From Branchiostoma belcheri (Eukaryota; Chordata; Leptocardii; Amphioxiformes; Branchiostomatidae), in contig NW_017804254.1 in assembly GCF_001625305.1 (NCBI RefSeq), positions 1,154,781-1,218,780 on the forward strand: a stretch of 64,000 nucleotides of DNA, in the 5' to 3' direction. The notes under the pieces were generated by a model. The model did not search any database. It was not told where the DNA came from and worked only from the letters and a program-made list of their open reading frames with translations. Positions within the stretch are counted from its first letter, which is position 1; the number at the start of each line of letters is the position of its first letter. This document shows, piece after piece, positions 9,735 to 22,700 of the stretch. The position numbers were made by a program, and so were the translations under genes.

Positions 9735-12700
9735 TTGGAGAGTAGGGAAGGCATATCTACAAGCAGATCCTTTTGTAGCTGCAAGACGGTTGGTAGGGCA
9801 GTATCGATATCAAATTGGCAAGACAGTATCAAGTTGGGAGGCAGTATCAAATTGGCAGGGCAGCATCGATTTGCCATCCGTTTGGCGGACGAAAAAAGGT
9901 ACCATTGCAAACTTGAAAAGAAAGCCCGATAAAAACGCATGAAACACGTCAAAAATAGGCTTAAGCCTCTGATTAGATGGAGAGTGGGGGATAGGCTTGA
10001 AGGAATCGGCAAGTGTGGGATTTATTTATTTCGTATACAGGCGAGGAGTAAATCATTTGTGAACATATTATACAACAGAAATATATTGAAGAAGAACTGT
10101 ATCAGAGTGTATTGCACGCGGCAATTGTAGACGATACATTGATTGTATGGCACGCGAGTACAAACAAAGGTGTATAGAGTAAAACTTAACATCGTAATCA
10201 AAGAAATAGAAGATATCCCATGCTCAAGAGATCAAGAACAGTCACATGGCAGAAAGAAAAAAAATAGTTAATGTTTTCTAACATTTCAACACATTACTAG
10301 CTGCAAGTTGTATTCATTGCCAGTCCCCCAAATATGGCTAAAATATTAGTACCAAGTTCTGATAGGTCTCTGCCGAAAGGACAACTATGCACTGTGCCCT
10401 GGTTTGACTGATGTTAACCGTGAATATGTAACGTTAGAGTTACACCTGTAAAATTTACTTCGCACCTCCCACTCCCATACACCACCGCAATGCCTAAGCC
10501 GGAAACAAGAGTGATCATCTAAATACCAAAGGTCTGTTTACGAAGCAAAGACAAGACGACAAATAAAATGTTTAGTAGGCAAAGACAAGACGACACATAT
10601 ATGTAGATATGTTTTGTTAAACTTAAAGGGCAGGTCATCTAGTCGTTAGATACATGTAGGTACACTCTCAAAGTTCCTGTCAGTATATGTTGGAACACAA
10701 GTATGTTTATCTTTCTGGAAAACTTTGACATTAAACATCGATAACCTTAACATGGATCATCGAAATGATACTGGAACTTTGGAGGCCTTCGGAGTCTTGG
10801 CCCCTCCTGACTAGTCCTGAGGCACGTCACAGGCAACTTGTCAGGTACAAATTAACAATCAGCAGCAACACATAGCGGCCATTGATTATATTGCACCCCA
10901 AATGTCATGGGCAGTACGACAACGCCGCTATTACCATTGCATATTCTATCCTTCAAGTTTATGATGGCTTCAACTTTGCTGTCGATCAAAAACATCGTAA
11001 CCAGTAAAGAACTTGAGCGGACGACAAAAAGTTTTATTCCAGAAAAGACCACCCCTCCGTGAACGGTGTAAGTGGACTTGCCTGAGTGACCTTTGTGCTG
11101 TCAGCTGTTATTCCGTGATCATAGTGCACATGTAGAGATCGGGTGATCTTACGTCAAGTTACTTTCTTTCCGGCATGCTTAGCTAGACCATCTTCTGCAG
11201 ACTTGTTTCCCTGCTCTATACTGTCTTCTTCAAGTGTGCAAGGTACGTATGAAGCCTATACATTTTGCACAGGAGAAAACGACGTCAACATGCCGGCTTG
11301 GGACCCCGACCGCCCATACCTCAGTAGCGTCAGTCGTTACCTGTGCCAGAAGCTGGCCCCTCGCTTCATTCACATGATTCAGCTTTTATAGTTCCCCTGT
11401 ACTGCACGCAGTATCTACTTTTTTTCTGCCCTTTTGCATAAGCTGCTGTGATGTTGAATTAGAAATGTGACATACTTGGAAATGCAGGAGTACGCACCAT
11501 AGTTGTTGGCACAAACACATGATGTTTACACAGGGATGACCAGTTGCAACTGGTATTAATGAACACGTCATCTTTGTAACATCAGCCAAAACCAGGGATA
11601 ATCCATTTGACATATTTTGGGGTGTGTTAAAAATTTTCGTGATCTCTTCTTTCTTCTAAGTAACATTTTCAAAACGTCATTTTATGTACAGCTCTTGATT
11701 CTCAAAGTCTAGATAATGTTGTACATTTTTTTTCACCCCTCCCTAGCATTTCCAAATATGGACTATTCCTCAATCACGATTGGAACTCCTTTAAATCAGT
11801 TTCCTAGATTGCTTAAATGAGATGCATCCTAGTTTTATGCTGATATATCATTCAACGGCCAGGATGAACTTTTTAAAGTTAAAACTATTGAGGACACTTA
11901 CCCAGGCTAAAATAAGACAGCTTCTAGTAAAAAAAAAGGAATGATATTAACAGTTAATGATATTAAAGGATAGATGGTATTTTCCCCCTCATTTTCTGTC
12001 TTTTGAATTTTCATACGCCTCCATTTCATCATGATGTAAATGTAGGTCACTTGATGAGAACGTCGGCAGAACGTACTGTGCCTGTGCGAAACCCGCAATG
12101 TGCATTTAAGCACTTTGGCAGAACGTCTCATTGAAGCTTTTATTTATGTATCTAAGAATAATATCGCATTTATATTTTTCATATGTTGTTTCAGAAAAGA
12201 TATTCTGTAACAGGCAATATTCAGATGGCTAAACATCAAATGAAAAAAACTGAAAAAATCTGTGTTTCTCATACTCATAGGCGGAGTATGTTCTGCCAAC
12301 ATGCTCTTGTGGCAGGACAGTGGAGAAGAGGTTGACATTTTCTCCCAATTGAGAGACAGAACATGTCCCATCAAGATTACAGATATTAAAGTCATTTATT
12401 ACAGGTCAGAGGAGAGCCTGAAAGTCTCTGATAACAGACTATACTTTCATTTACATTCATAGACACTTTTGCCATGACATGTCTCGAGTTGAAAAATCTT
12501 ACCCAAAGTTTTGTTTGTCTAAAACACCTGTTTTAGAAAATGGACTTTAAAAGGGTATGGGCTGTTTAAAAAAATAAAGGTAGAAGGGGTGGAATTCGAA
12601 GATGCTGGATTGGATTGTGTTTATGGTTTCAAGCAAATTGGGATTGGAACTAGCCTAAGGGTACTAGTAGGTTTGAACAAATTTGAATTGGAACAAAACC

Positions 12701-13775
12701 TGAGTAGGGACAAAACTTGATTTGAGTAGGGACAAAACTTGATTTTGTACCCCTTCCACCTTCACCTCCTCTACCTTTTAAATTTATTTTTCTTTGGAAC
12801 AGCCCAATGCATGATTTATTACACTGTCAGCTCATTATGTCTATGGGCCATGGTAAGTCTGATGTTTGTAGAGCAATTGATATCAGTGCTTACCTTAAAT
12901 GCTAAACGTCATCAAATATTTGTGACAAATATAATAGTGATCTCATTGTAAGTGAGTTATGTTTAACTTGCCTTTCCTGACCTGGTTTTTGGCCTGACAA
13001 TTATTATAATTCACAGACATCTACATGTATCTAAACCAGCTCAGCCAATTTAGTGTTAATTTTTACCCAGCAGAAACATGAATCACTTCTCTGATATCCT
13101 GCCTCTTTTGAATTTTGAAACTTTCCCATTTTCTTTCTTTTCTAGTTTCCAGACAATCTGCCCAATTCTTTTCTGCCCTTTTCTTCATAATTGAGCGAAT
13201 CTGTCTTAAGGGTATTGTCTGTACAGCTTGTCTTGCAGTTCACTTTTTAGCCCGAATGTTCCCCAAACGTTTCAATCAGGCCTCAGATTTAACAACAGTT
13301 TACGAGCCTGTAGCTGACTTCCGGTATCATTACAGTAATATATCTGAGGTTTCTCCTTGAAGTCCCACTGGGAGACCCCAAAAAAAGCTGCATTTTTCAT
13401 TAAACCCAATCCTTCACATCAAACTCATTATGTCTCCGGAACAATCTATCTGGGCTGACATGAGCTGCCCCCGTGACTTGATTAGATTTTGCAATTTCCC
13501 TTCCCCAGCCTTCTCCCTAGCCTCTCTCACTGGTAATTGACCAAGCAGTCGGAATATTCATTGCCATTATATAGGCAGGGGCTGAATAATTAAATTTTGT
13601 TTGGTAAGAAAACGACGCGCACGTGATGGATCGGGGTTTGAGTTTGCGTGGGCTGTGGTACGTGCGCGTGCATCTGTTGGGCAGGGTCGCTCTCCCGTAA
13701 CCGAGTCGTTCTGTGATCAGTCTGCCCGTGTGAGTAACAGTGTCGCTTCTGTCCCAGCTCCTGTACAGGTGGAAC

Positions 13776-16700
13776 ATGGAGTACGTCCAGCAGGGCTGCC
13801 TCCACGAGATGTTCGTCCGGCAGGCGCGGGAGACTCCGGACACCGTGGCCGTGGTCTCGGACGACGGGAGGCAGCTGACGTTCGGCGAGCTGAACGAGTT
13901 GACGGACGTCTTGGCGCTCAACCTGCAGCTGAAGGGCGTACAAGTGGACACCATCGTCGGGATCTATCTGGAGAAGTGTCTGGAGTACCCGATCGCGTAC
14001 ATCGCCACTCTCAAAGCAGGTAACGTCCTCCATCATAACTTCCGCACGGAAACCTCTTTCCAATTTCGGTCTGGTGACGCGGGCGTACATTCTGTCCATA
14101 TTGATTATGTGAACCTTGATGGATCCAGGTCATATACAAGTCCTGCCGGGCACCAATTCATCAATGGACCAGCATAGTTTGAAAGTACAGTTTCACTGGA
14201 ATTAGGTTTCCTGTAATGACATTCAACCCTGGTGGGCTGTTTCCTTTTACTTACCGGTAATAAAACTTATTACCCATAGTCAACATAAATGTCCAATAGA
14301 ATTTAAAGTTGCAGATTATGAGTATTTATCTAATTAGGATTTTTCTAGAATTGCAGGGCGATTAAAACCTTTAGTTTAATAAGTTCTTGGAAGAGCCGTC
14401 AGATGCTGTCATGGATTCTCCAAATATTAAATGTTTGTCAGACAAATACACATAGACATGAAGTCAGTGACACCTGTTTCATTCACAAGCCGCTTTTAAC
14501 TTTAAGCTTTTGATCTTTTATTTTAACTGTAGTCACCACAGAACACAGCAAAGAAAGGGTTAAACCTGTCATTAGGAATTCAGGGAATCCAATGTTCATG
14601 TACAGTTTTTTTTACAAATAGCAACACTTTCAAATTTGACATTTTCCTTTGAAATTAGACATGTCCCGTTGTCATGAGATGGAAAGTGAAATTTGGGATG
14701 TATTAAAAAAACACATCTTTGTCAAAAGCACTTATCAGTACTAGCATCTATCGATAACTTCCAAAACTGTTGCAGGGTTGCTTTATTTCAGTCTATGCCA
14801 CTCATGGAGTGGGCTTTATCATGAGATGGGCCAAATGGTGATAAGCAATTGTCAGTATTACATGCATCACCCAAACCACAGCAATCAGATCAATGTGTTT
14901 GATTACCTCTGACAGTCCCCGTACCCAAACAAGGTCATTGTACTTAGTGTGAGGATGGAAGTGGCTACAACAGTGGTTAATGAGCTGTGGATAACATGGG
15001 TTATTACACAACAGGGCGAGTAAAAAAATTAGAACCATGTTCTCTTTGCACACAATCATTACTAAAGGTTCATGGTTTTGACAGTGTGTTATTTGCATGG
15101 TTGCATGTTAATACCTGAAAGTACATTTAGTAAACTTAACATCAGTTGAAATGTAAATGATGAAAAATTTTTATGATGAAAAATTTTCCTGCTCCCCTTA
15201 ATTAAGCCTTAAGATGTGATAAAACCAGACGAAAGTTTACTACTTGACCCTGTCATGTCCTGTTACCATTACCATCCATTTACCATTCCAGAACTTGGCC
15301 AGATGATTTATTTTTTGGATCCAGTAGACTTCTAAGGCTATAAAGATTATGTATTGGTTGGTACCTACTAGTGCCCATGGTGAGATTAACACATTCAATC
15401 TCCTATCACCTATAGTTGTTCTGCCATGTGTTTGACAGACAAAAAGACAGGTGGCCTAAACTTTGTCATCATTAATTCATAGTTTGAAATCCTTGTCTAA
15501 CCTTAAGCTGTCAAATACGTGTAGCTTATGGGAGAATGGCCCTAGTGATGTAGACATTAATGTAGACAAAATCTTAAAGTTTGTAAAAATGACATTTTAT
15601 GAAAGGTAAATAACATTGAAAAAGGAGCCTCAAAGAAAATATTTTTCTATTTCATCCTTCAGCCAACATAAAACATGTGCTAAAGCTAACATTAGGACTG
15701 AATGAGATTGAATGATTATTCATGATAAATATTGTGATAAGATAAGTATCAGATCTTTATCTGATTTATCATCAAATTCAAAGCTTCCCAGCTATATATA
15801 ACTGTTACAATAATTTTTTGTATGACTCGTAAAATGCCATAGTTAAAACAACGTCTGATGGTGTGTTACATATTCAGTCAATTGCACTCTGTGATAGAAT
15901 CATCATTCAACATATTTGTACTCAGCGTGTGTGTGTGTGATTTATGCCTTATATTGCCTTACAATCAGGCAGCTCGATAGAAGTAATCATAACGTAACGG
16001 TTGGTTGAAGCAGTGTTTTATTACGGGAAAGTTTGGTTCCGGTGTGACAGACGCGGGGTCGGGATGATGAATTCGTGATATTGGGTCCCCGCCGCGCTCG
16101 GGGGGACCGTGAACGATCAAACGCCCGGCGTACCTGAACAAGGTCGCGTCTGATTGCGCCGAAATGAAATCCCTCCTGACCGAGCGGCTAAATGAGCTGT
16201 AGGAAATTACCAGCAGAATGTCATCCAGTTGAGTTGTTTCATGTTTTACATTTGTCACTCGGAGGATTGGATTGGTAAAATTACCCATGGAGAGGTAGAA
16301 ACAGTGTAACGTGCTAGATAATGTAAGTCTCATTTCTCTCTTTTAGAGAAATAGTTACTGTACTAATTTCCTCTTTTTTTAGGGTGATCACTTAGTGAAA
16401 AAAGCAACTTACCAAAAGGCCCATTAAACATTATAATTTACACTGCAACCTTTACTATCAGTCTAAGAGTAGCTTTGCTAATTGGTATCACAAACAACTA
16501 CTTCAGTGTGTCAAATGTTATTGATACATTTATTTCTCACACAGTATTTATAGCCCTTCCCATCTATATAAAAGAAGCATAATTGTTATATTAATGTACC
16601 AAAGGTGTGACTTGAATTCCGTCAAAACGATTGATCGGGTGCTACAGCACTTGCTAGTGAAGCATGCACGGTCACATTTCTGCAGTACAGTGGGTTTATC

Positions 16701-19700
16701 ATTCTCACAAGGAGCTTGTGTGATAAACTACAGGTCTTCAGTAATATAGATCTAGCGGCTGACCTTTCCCTAAAGTTTAGATTAGGTGCCCTCAAGATGA
16801 ATTGTACGTTTCCAGAGTTATAAAACATGCCAAGTGATTTTTAAAGTATTCCCTGAAGCTACGTTCTAGCTGAAGCAATGTGCACAATACTCACTCTAGA
16901 ATTTTTTGGAAGAAGGTTTATTTTTTGTTTTGTACGGATGCAAGTAAAGCACCAGTATACCAACAGCACAGAATAATTCACATTCTTCATATACAGAGAC
17001 AAAATATAGCAAAACTTTAATCTCCAAGCAGATTCCTTTTGGGGCAAGGCAGTATCAAATTGGCCATGAGTTACCATTTTCTCCCTAGTGGTAACTGGTA
17101 GCCAATTTGATACTGCCTTGCCCCAAAGGAATCTAGTTGGAGATTAACAAAGTTTATGTTTCTACATCTTCATCAGACCTAGGTGCCAGTTAAGCTATAT
17201 GTCACAGAGAATATTATTCTTTTTGTCTACTGCCTAATGGCATACAAACTTGTATCATCTTTTTCTCTTTCAGAAGTTAAGTACACTCCTCTAATTGCTC
17301 TAATATAGACTGCAATTCAGCAATCTGTGACATCTTTGTAACGTGTTGTTGTAGGTGCAGCGTACATGCCGCTGGATGTGTCGTACCCAGACCCACTTCT
17401 CATCGACATCCTGAGGGACTGTGAACCCGCCGCCGTGCTGACCAGTCCTGACCTCGCCGGAAGGGTCAAAGGTCAGGAGAAAAACCCTGATTTTTTGCGG
17501 TTTCCGTTGAATGTTTAGTCATGTTTCGTGCAGGTTCAGTAAGTTCTGGTGACGTGCACATTTGCTATATAATGGTCTTCACTCAATACACATTTTCTTC
17601 CATCATCTTAGCATGTGAAAGAAACTCTATTTGAGAGGAACTTTGAAAAACAAAATAACCTCCATTTTTCATGGAGGTAACTGAAATATTGTCAAGGTGT
17701 GATTTTCCAGATTAAACACTAAGGGAAGACAATGAATGACTGTACATGAATGTAAATTGGAGAAAACTTTTTACAGTAACTTGTGTTTTCTTCTTTCGCT
17801 TTGATCCTGATGGCAAACATGATTTTTTTCCTCTCCGAAGTATATGTTTTAAATGGTAATCCATGCCACATGTGAATCTGTCCTTGGTGCTGAATGTTGT
17901 TACAACATCAATATCACTGTCCTTGGTGCTGAATAGTAGTTTTGTGGTGGAATTTTTGTAGGTTTTCTTTCTTTTAATCTATCTGTTTCCTTTTTTTAAA
18001 ACTTATTATTGCCTTGTTTACTGTTACAGATATGCAATCTGTCATAAATTCTCACTGAAACTTGCAGTGGGGAGGGGGGCTTTTTTTTCTTTAGTAAAGC
18101 ATGCTAATATGACCAGGCACTCATATTTTGGATTTTATCACCAACAGTCATTGCAGTATGAAAACAAAGAAATTAACATTAAAGAAAACTGGCTCATTCA
18201 AAAACTTCCAGTAGATAAACAGTAGATTACAATGTTAGGCCACACCAATTTAATTTCTTGGTTAACGGATTTTTCTAGAAAAATAATGGAGCGGGCGGGC
18301 GAAAAAAAAATAAAAATAAAAACAGGCCTAGGCATCCTATTATGGCCCAAAATGGTACGATAGGAGCCATGAAGTCAACACACCAGGCTGGTTCAAAATT
18401 TAAACAATGAATTTTGAACTTTTAATGATACTACTGCATTTGAAAGATGGAATGACTGTAACAAGTAGTAAGAAAAGGACTGTTTTCAACTGTTCAGGGC
18501 AAAATATGAGCATTTTGCAGTTGATTCTGAATTTTTATTTTTATTTGCAAATCAGAAAAAAATGAAGCGGCGTATCCGTTAACCAAGAAATTAAATTGGT
18601 GTGGCCTTAGCACAACTAAAAAGCTTTACTGTAAATTGAAAAGAAAACATGTCACACAAGTTATCAATTTACTTTTGCCGTGTCAATCACCCAAGTGGGT
18701 GATCAGTGCATCCGGGGACATTAGCATGGTAACGAGATCATTTGTCGGAGCAGGTTGACTGTATTGGTATTTAGTGGTTTTGCACGACCTCTTAGATTAC
18801 ATTGTCTGAATGTGCGTGACTGATGCCAATTCAATGCACCTTATTTTTAGCTGGTAATTCAATGTGACCTTGTAATACAAAAACTGTTACTCCTTTTTTC
18901 TTATGCTCTGCTTTGTATTAGGTCTCATGTCTTTTATAGTAGACAAGCCTTAAGGCAGTTACACACAGTTTATGGATGGTTTTAGAAAACTAAATATTTT
19001 AATTGAATTATGGCATCCTTATTGAATAAAAATTTACAGTTTGCATATTAAACAATTTGGTATTGGAGCAAATCAACGGTACACTGTTGAGTATTGTCAG
19101 GCTTGTTGGAAATTTAGCAATGATTGAATAATTATTGTCTTCATGACCTGCTTGCATTCCCCCTCCCCAAAACTGTTGCTCTAGTGTCTGTATTAAAATT
19201 CCTGTCTTTCAAAGTAAAGGCTTGGATATTTTTGCACCAGCAAAGTCATTGGAAGGTGACCAAACTGTACTGATGATTACGTGACGCCCAGACATTTTTC
19301 TGTCAATTATATTGCCTTGAGACCTATATGGTCAATACATATGAAATGAGAAATAGTGGAGGCGTGTGTTAGGTGGGTGGTTTTAATTTTGTTGGTCACA
19401 CAAAATTCTATCTTGGCATTTACACCCAACCACCAATCGATAAAAAGCTTCAAGGTCAAAGGAGTAGTGTCAGTACAAGGTATAGTTAGATTGAATGGAT
19501 TTCAGAGGTACATAGCTGGTGGTGCGCCAGCAGACATCCTGAAAAATGAACCTTAAGACATTTTCTTGGCCCTTTGATTGATTTTAGATCACATACGGTA
19601 ATCTTTACCTGGAAATTAAAAGTGTTTCCAGCCACAGGGAGAAATGTTGGAGAACAGAAAAGGAGAGAGTGTGAATATGGACTGAGGCCATTGAAAGGAT

Positions 19701-22700
19701 TGTCTGATTGATTTATGGAGAAAGAATAATTTGTCTCGCATTGCGAAGTTTGGTGTTGTCCAAATGCTTCAAGGGGATAAAAAGTTGACCACTAAGCAAA
19801 AAGGCCTACCTTATACAACTTTCTGCAGTGATGCAACCATATACGTAGGCCCAAACTTTTAAACAAAGATCAGCTTAAACAGATTTTAGATACGTGTATG
19901 GGGGGGGGGGCACAGCCTAGTCTTTTGTTGGTATCAACTTGATTCAGCATACCCTCAATGCTCCTCTGATAAAAAAAAGATTCTGTTTTTTTTAGTACAA
20001 TAATCATGCACTCCAGTTGACTGACTGATGTAGCATATCTTTTGTTCCAGGTGTGACATGTGTTGTGTTTGATGACAACTGGCAGGAGAAGATTAAGGAA
20101 GAGAACAAAGAACTGCTGGGGATATGGCCAGGAACATGTCAACCTCCCCATGTAGATCTGGACAACCTTGCCTATGTTGTGTACTCCTCTGGAACAACAG
20201 GGAAGCCAAAAGGTGCTACAGTGTGTGGAAGTTAAGACTGATATAATCATAGCTCTCTTCATGGGAGAAGGGCTTTAACTGTTGGAAGGTTGGCTACAAA
20301 TAATTATAGCACTATGTCATGAAAGCAATAGTGGTACGTATAATGCACAATGTTTATCATACCACTATCATTATTAAGATTCTGTAGGTCCCCATGTATG
20401 ATATGAGAGCATCCATTGATAAGACTGTCTTGAAGACTTGAATCTGAATGTCTTGCTCTTCCTGCCAGGCATCATGTGTCCCCACAGAGGTGCTGTGTTC
20501 TCCTACCACTGGCGCCACGAGAACTACCCGTTTGCTGAGGACGACAGAGTAGCGTGTAACGTGTTCTTTGTGTGGGAAATGTTGCGGCCACTTCTCAAAG
20601 GTAATTCAACATCATCTGTCCCGACTTACCCTTATCTGTTCAGTCTAGTTTAACTTGTAGGTTTGTGTAGGCGTTGTCTTTGATCTGAATTTAAAAGAAT
20701 TGACAGTGATACGATGAAGGTTAGGCATCCAGGTAATGAGATACGCAAGGAAGTTGTTACTCAAGCAACTGGATAGGTTTTGAAAACTGTCAGTGGAATT
20801 CACTACTTTTCAATTCATCGGTGACTATAGAAGCTTCAAAGAAATTGCAAATGTTTATTGTATTTGTTTATGTTTATCTTTATGTTTATTAGGAACTCCT
20901 TTAGTAAAAAAAAACAGTTCCTTACTACTCTTCCTGGAGTCCTGCAAATGTTCTATTTTGATGTATCCAAATAAAACCCCCTTTAAGCCTTCCCAGATGT
21001 GCTGCTTGTCTCAAACACCGAGAAGAGTAAGATGAATCATGGAATGCATTGCATTATTTAACAATGAAAATCAATTTCCATTCAGCCCCGACTACGTCCG
21101 TTTACGCCCTCATCAAACTCAGCTGGTTTAGTCAGACAACTCAATCTAATATTTACGATATTTGGCTACAGTCTGCTGCGTTTTCCAATATTTACATGTC
21201 CACAGAAATGTCAGGATTGCATGGATAGAAAGTTGCCAGTGAGGAGAGGATTTTTCATATATATTCTTTAAAATGGATATTGAGGAAGATTTGAAATGAT
21301 GAAATAATTTTGCAGTGTTAGATTCTAGCTTCTGAAATGATTTGACTTGTATTAGCAGAAAAGCACAAACCTATACAACTCACAGGAAAGTACACTATGC
21401 AGTCTAATGCAGTGACATTTCCTACATACTGAGTGATGATTGTTTGCCTTTATACCCTACTTTCACAATATATTCCCATAGCCTTTTTTTTCTGGTTTTA
21501 TATTAAAATGTCAGGCCCAGACCCTAAACAAGACATGAGAGAGAAAGCTCACAAGTGCTGTGAGATGAGGGTCCTGGGAAGAGTGGCTGGAAACACAAGG
21601 AGAGACTGAGGGTTAGAAATGAGGTTATCAGACAAATAGTCAGTATTACAGAGCCTGTCTTACAGAGGGTACAGTGGTTTGTCCACCTGATGAGAATGCC
21701 AACCTCACAACCAGCCTTAGGCATATGCGGCTGGAAAAGGTAAAAGTAAAGTAAATATTAAAAAAAGCCACTGTCAGCCACACATACATGTAATCTTTCC
21801 CTCCCTTTCTGCAGGCATCCCCCTGTATGTGATCCCTGATGATGTCATCTATGACCCCACCCTCCTTGTGGAGTTCCTGAGTCGACATCGCATCACCCGG
21901 ATCCTCTTCACCCCATCCCTGCTCGAGGCTGTTCTAGACACCGAGGGAGTCAACCTTAACAATCTACAGAACCTCCGGTTAGTAGCCTGGGTTTGATCCT
22001 TTTTGTATACCTGGTCTGAGCCCCATACTCAATCCCTCAGAAAATTGACTAACTGGTAGCCTGGGTGCCATCCTATTTGTATACCGGAGCTCCCATACTT
22101 GCTCCCTAAAAAAATTTTGTGAAGAATTTTTGAGTGTGGGAGCTCCATAAAAAAATGGCAGTGAAGAATTTTTAGATTTTGTTACAAAAAATAAAGCATC
22201 AAGGGTACGCATCACAAGAACTTGGCATAAACTCTTCTTTTTGGTTGCTTACTAAAATTTTTTGAATAAGGATGCAACCTTTTCCCAAGAAGGCTAATAC
22301 AGAGACGTTGCATTGGTTTGTGCCCTTTACGAAGGCATTTATTCAAGGTGTTGCCATGTAAATAGCATGAATATGTAATGAGCACACATTTGCAATTCAT
22401 GCAATCATATCTGAAAGCTGAGCTGATGAGAACAGTCAGTAGTGCCACAGGTGGCAGAGATAGGGCCAGAAGTGTTTACCTCCTTGAGCAGAGGTATTAT
22501 TTTGGGGGTGTGCATGAACACGTGTGGGGGAGGGGGGTGCATGTTTGACTAGCATAACAGTGTAGAAGATAGGGATGGATTGTAATGACAGTTGGTAGTG
22601 GGTAGGTCTAGATAAGTCAAAAGTCAAAGCTGATCATGGGAGTCCTGCTCATAATGCATTAGGTCATGTCAGCAGAAACAGGTGAATCACATACAGATTG

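Larger units (their letters stand above)
5680..13775. other. Gene-poor intergenic region between the FGF and A-T-R-R genes
   Basis: I see no coding exon with family resemblance in this 8 kb. Open frames here are short, lack recognisable motifs and mostly overlap GC-rich patches (6240-6430, 7530-7680) or repeats. It holds snapback repeats (7089-7233, 9552-9734), a tRNA-like SINE head (8105-8180), a fragment of the 9552 family (8483-8545) and several TGACGT motifs near 9.2-9.5 kb. Untranslated exons or the promoter of the downstream plus-strand gene may lie just before 13776. Confidence 0.6.

Noticed and set aside
15965-16333. 122-codon minus-strand open frame
   Set aside because: GC-rich patch in intron 1 of the A-T-R-R gene, no motif; possibly an old repeat.
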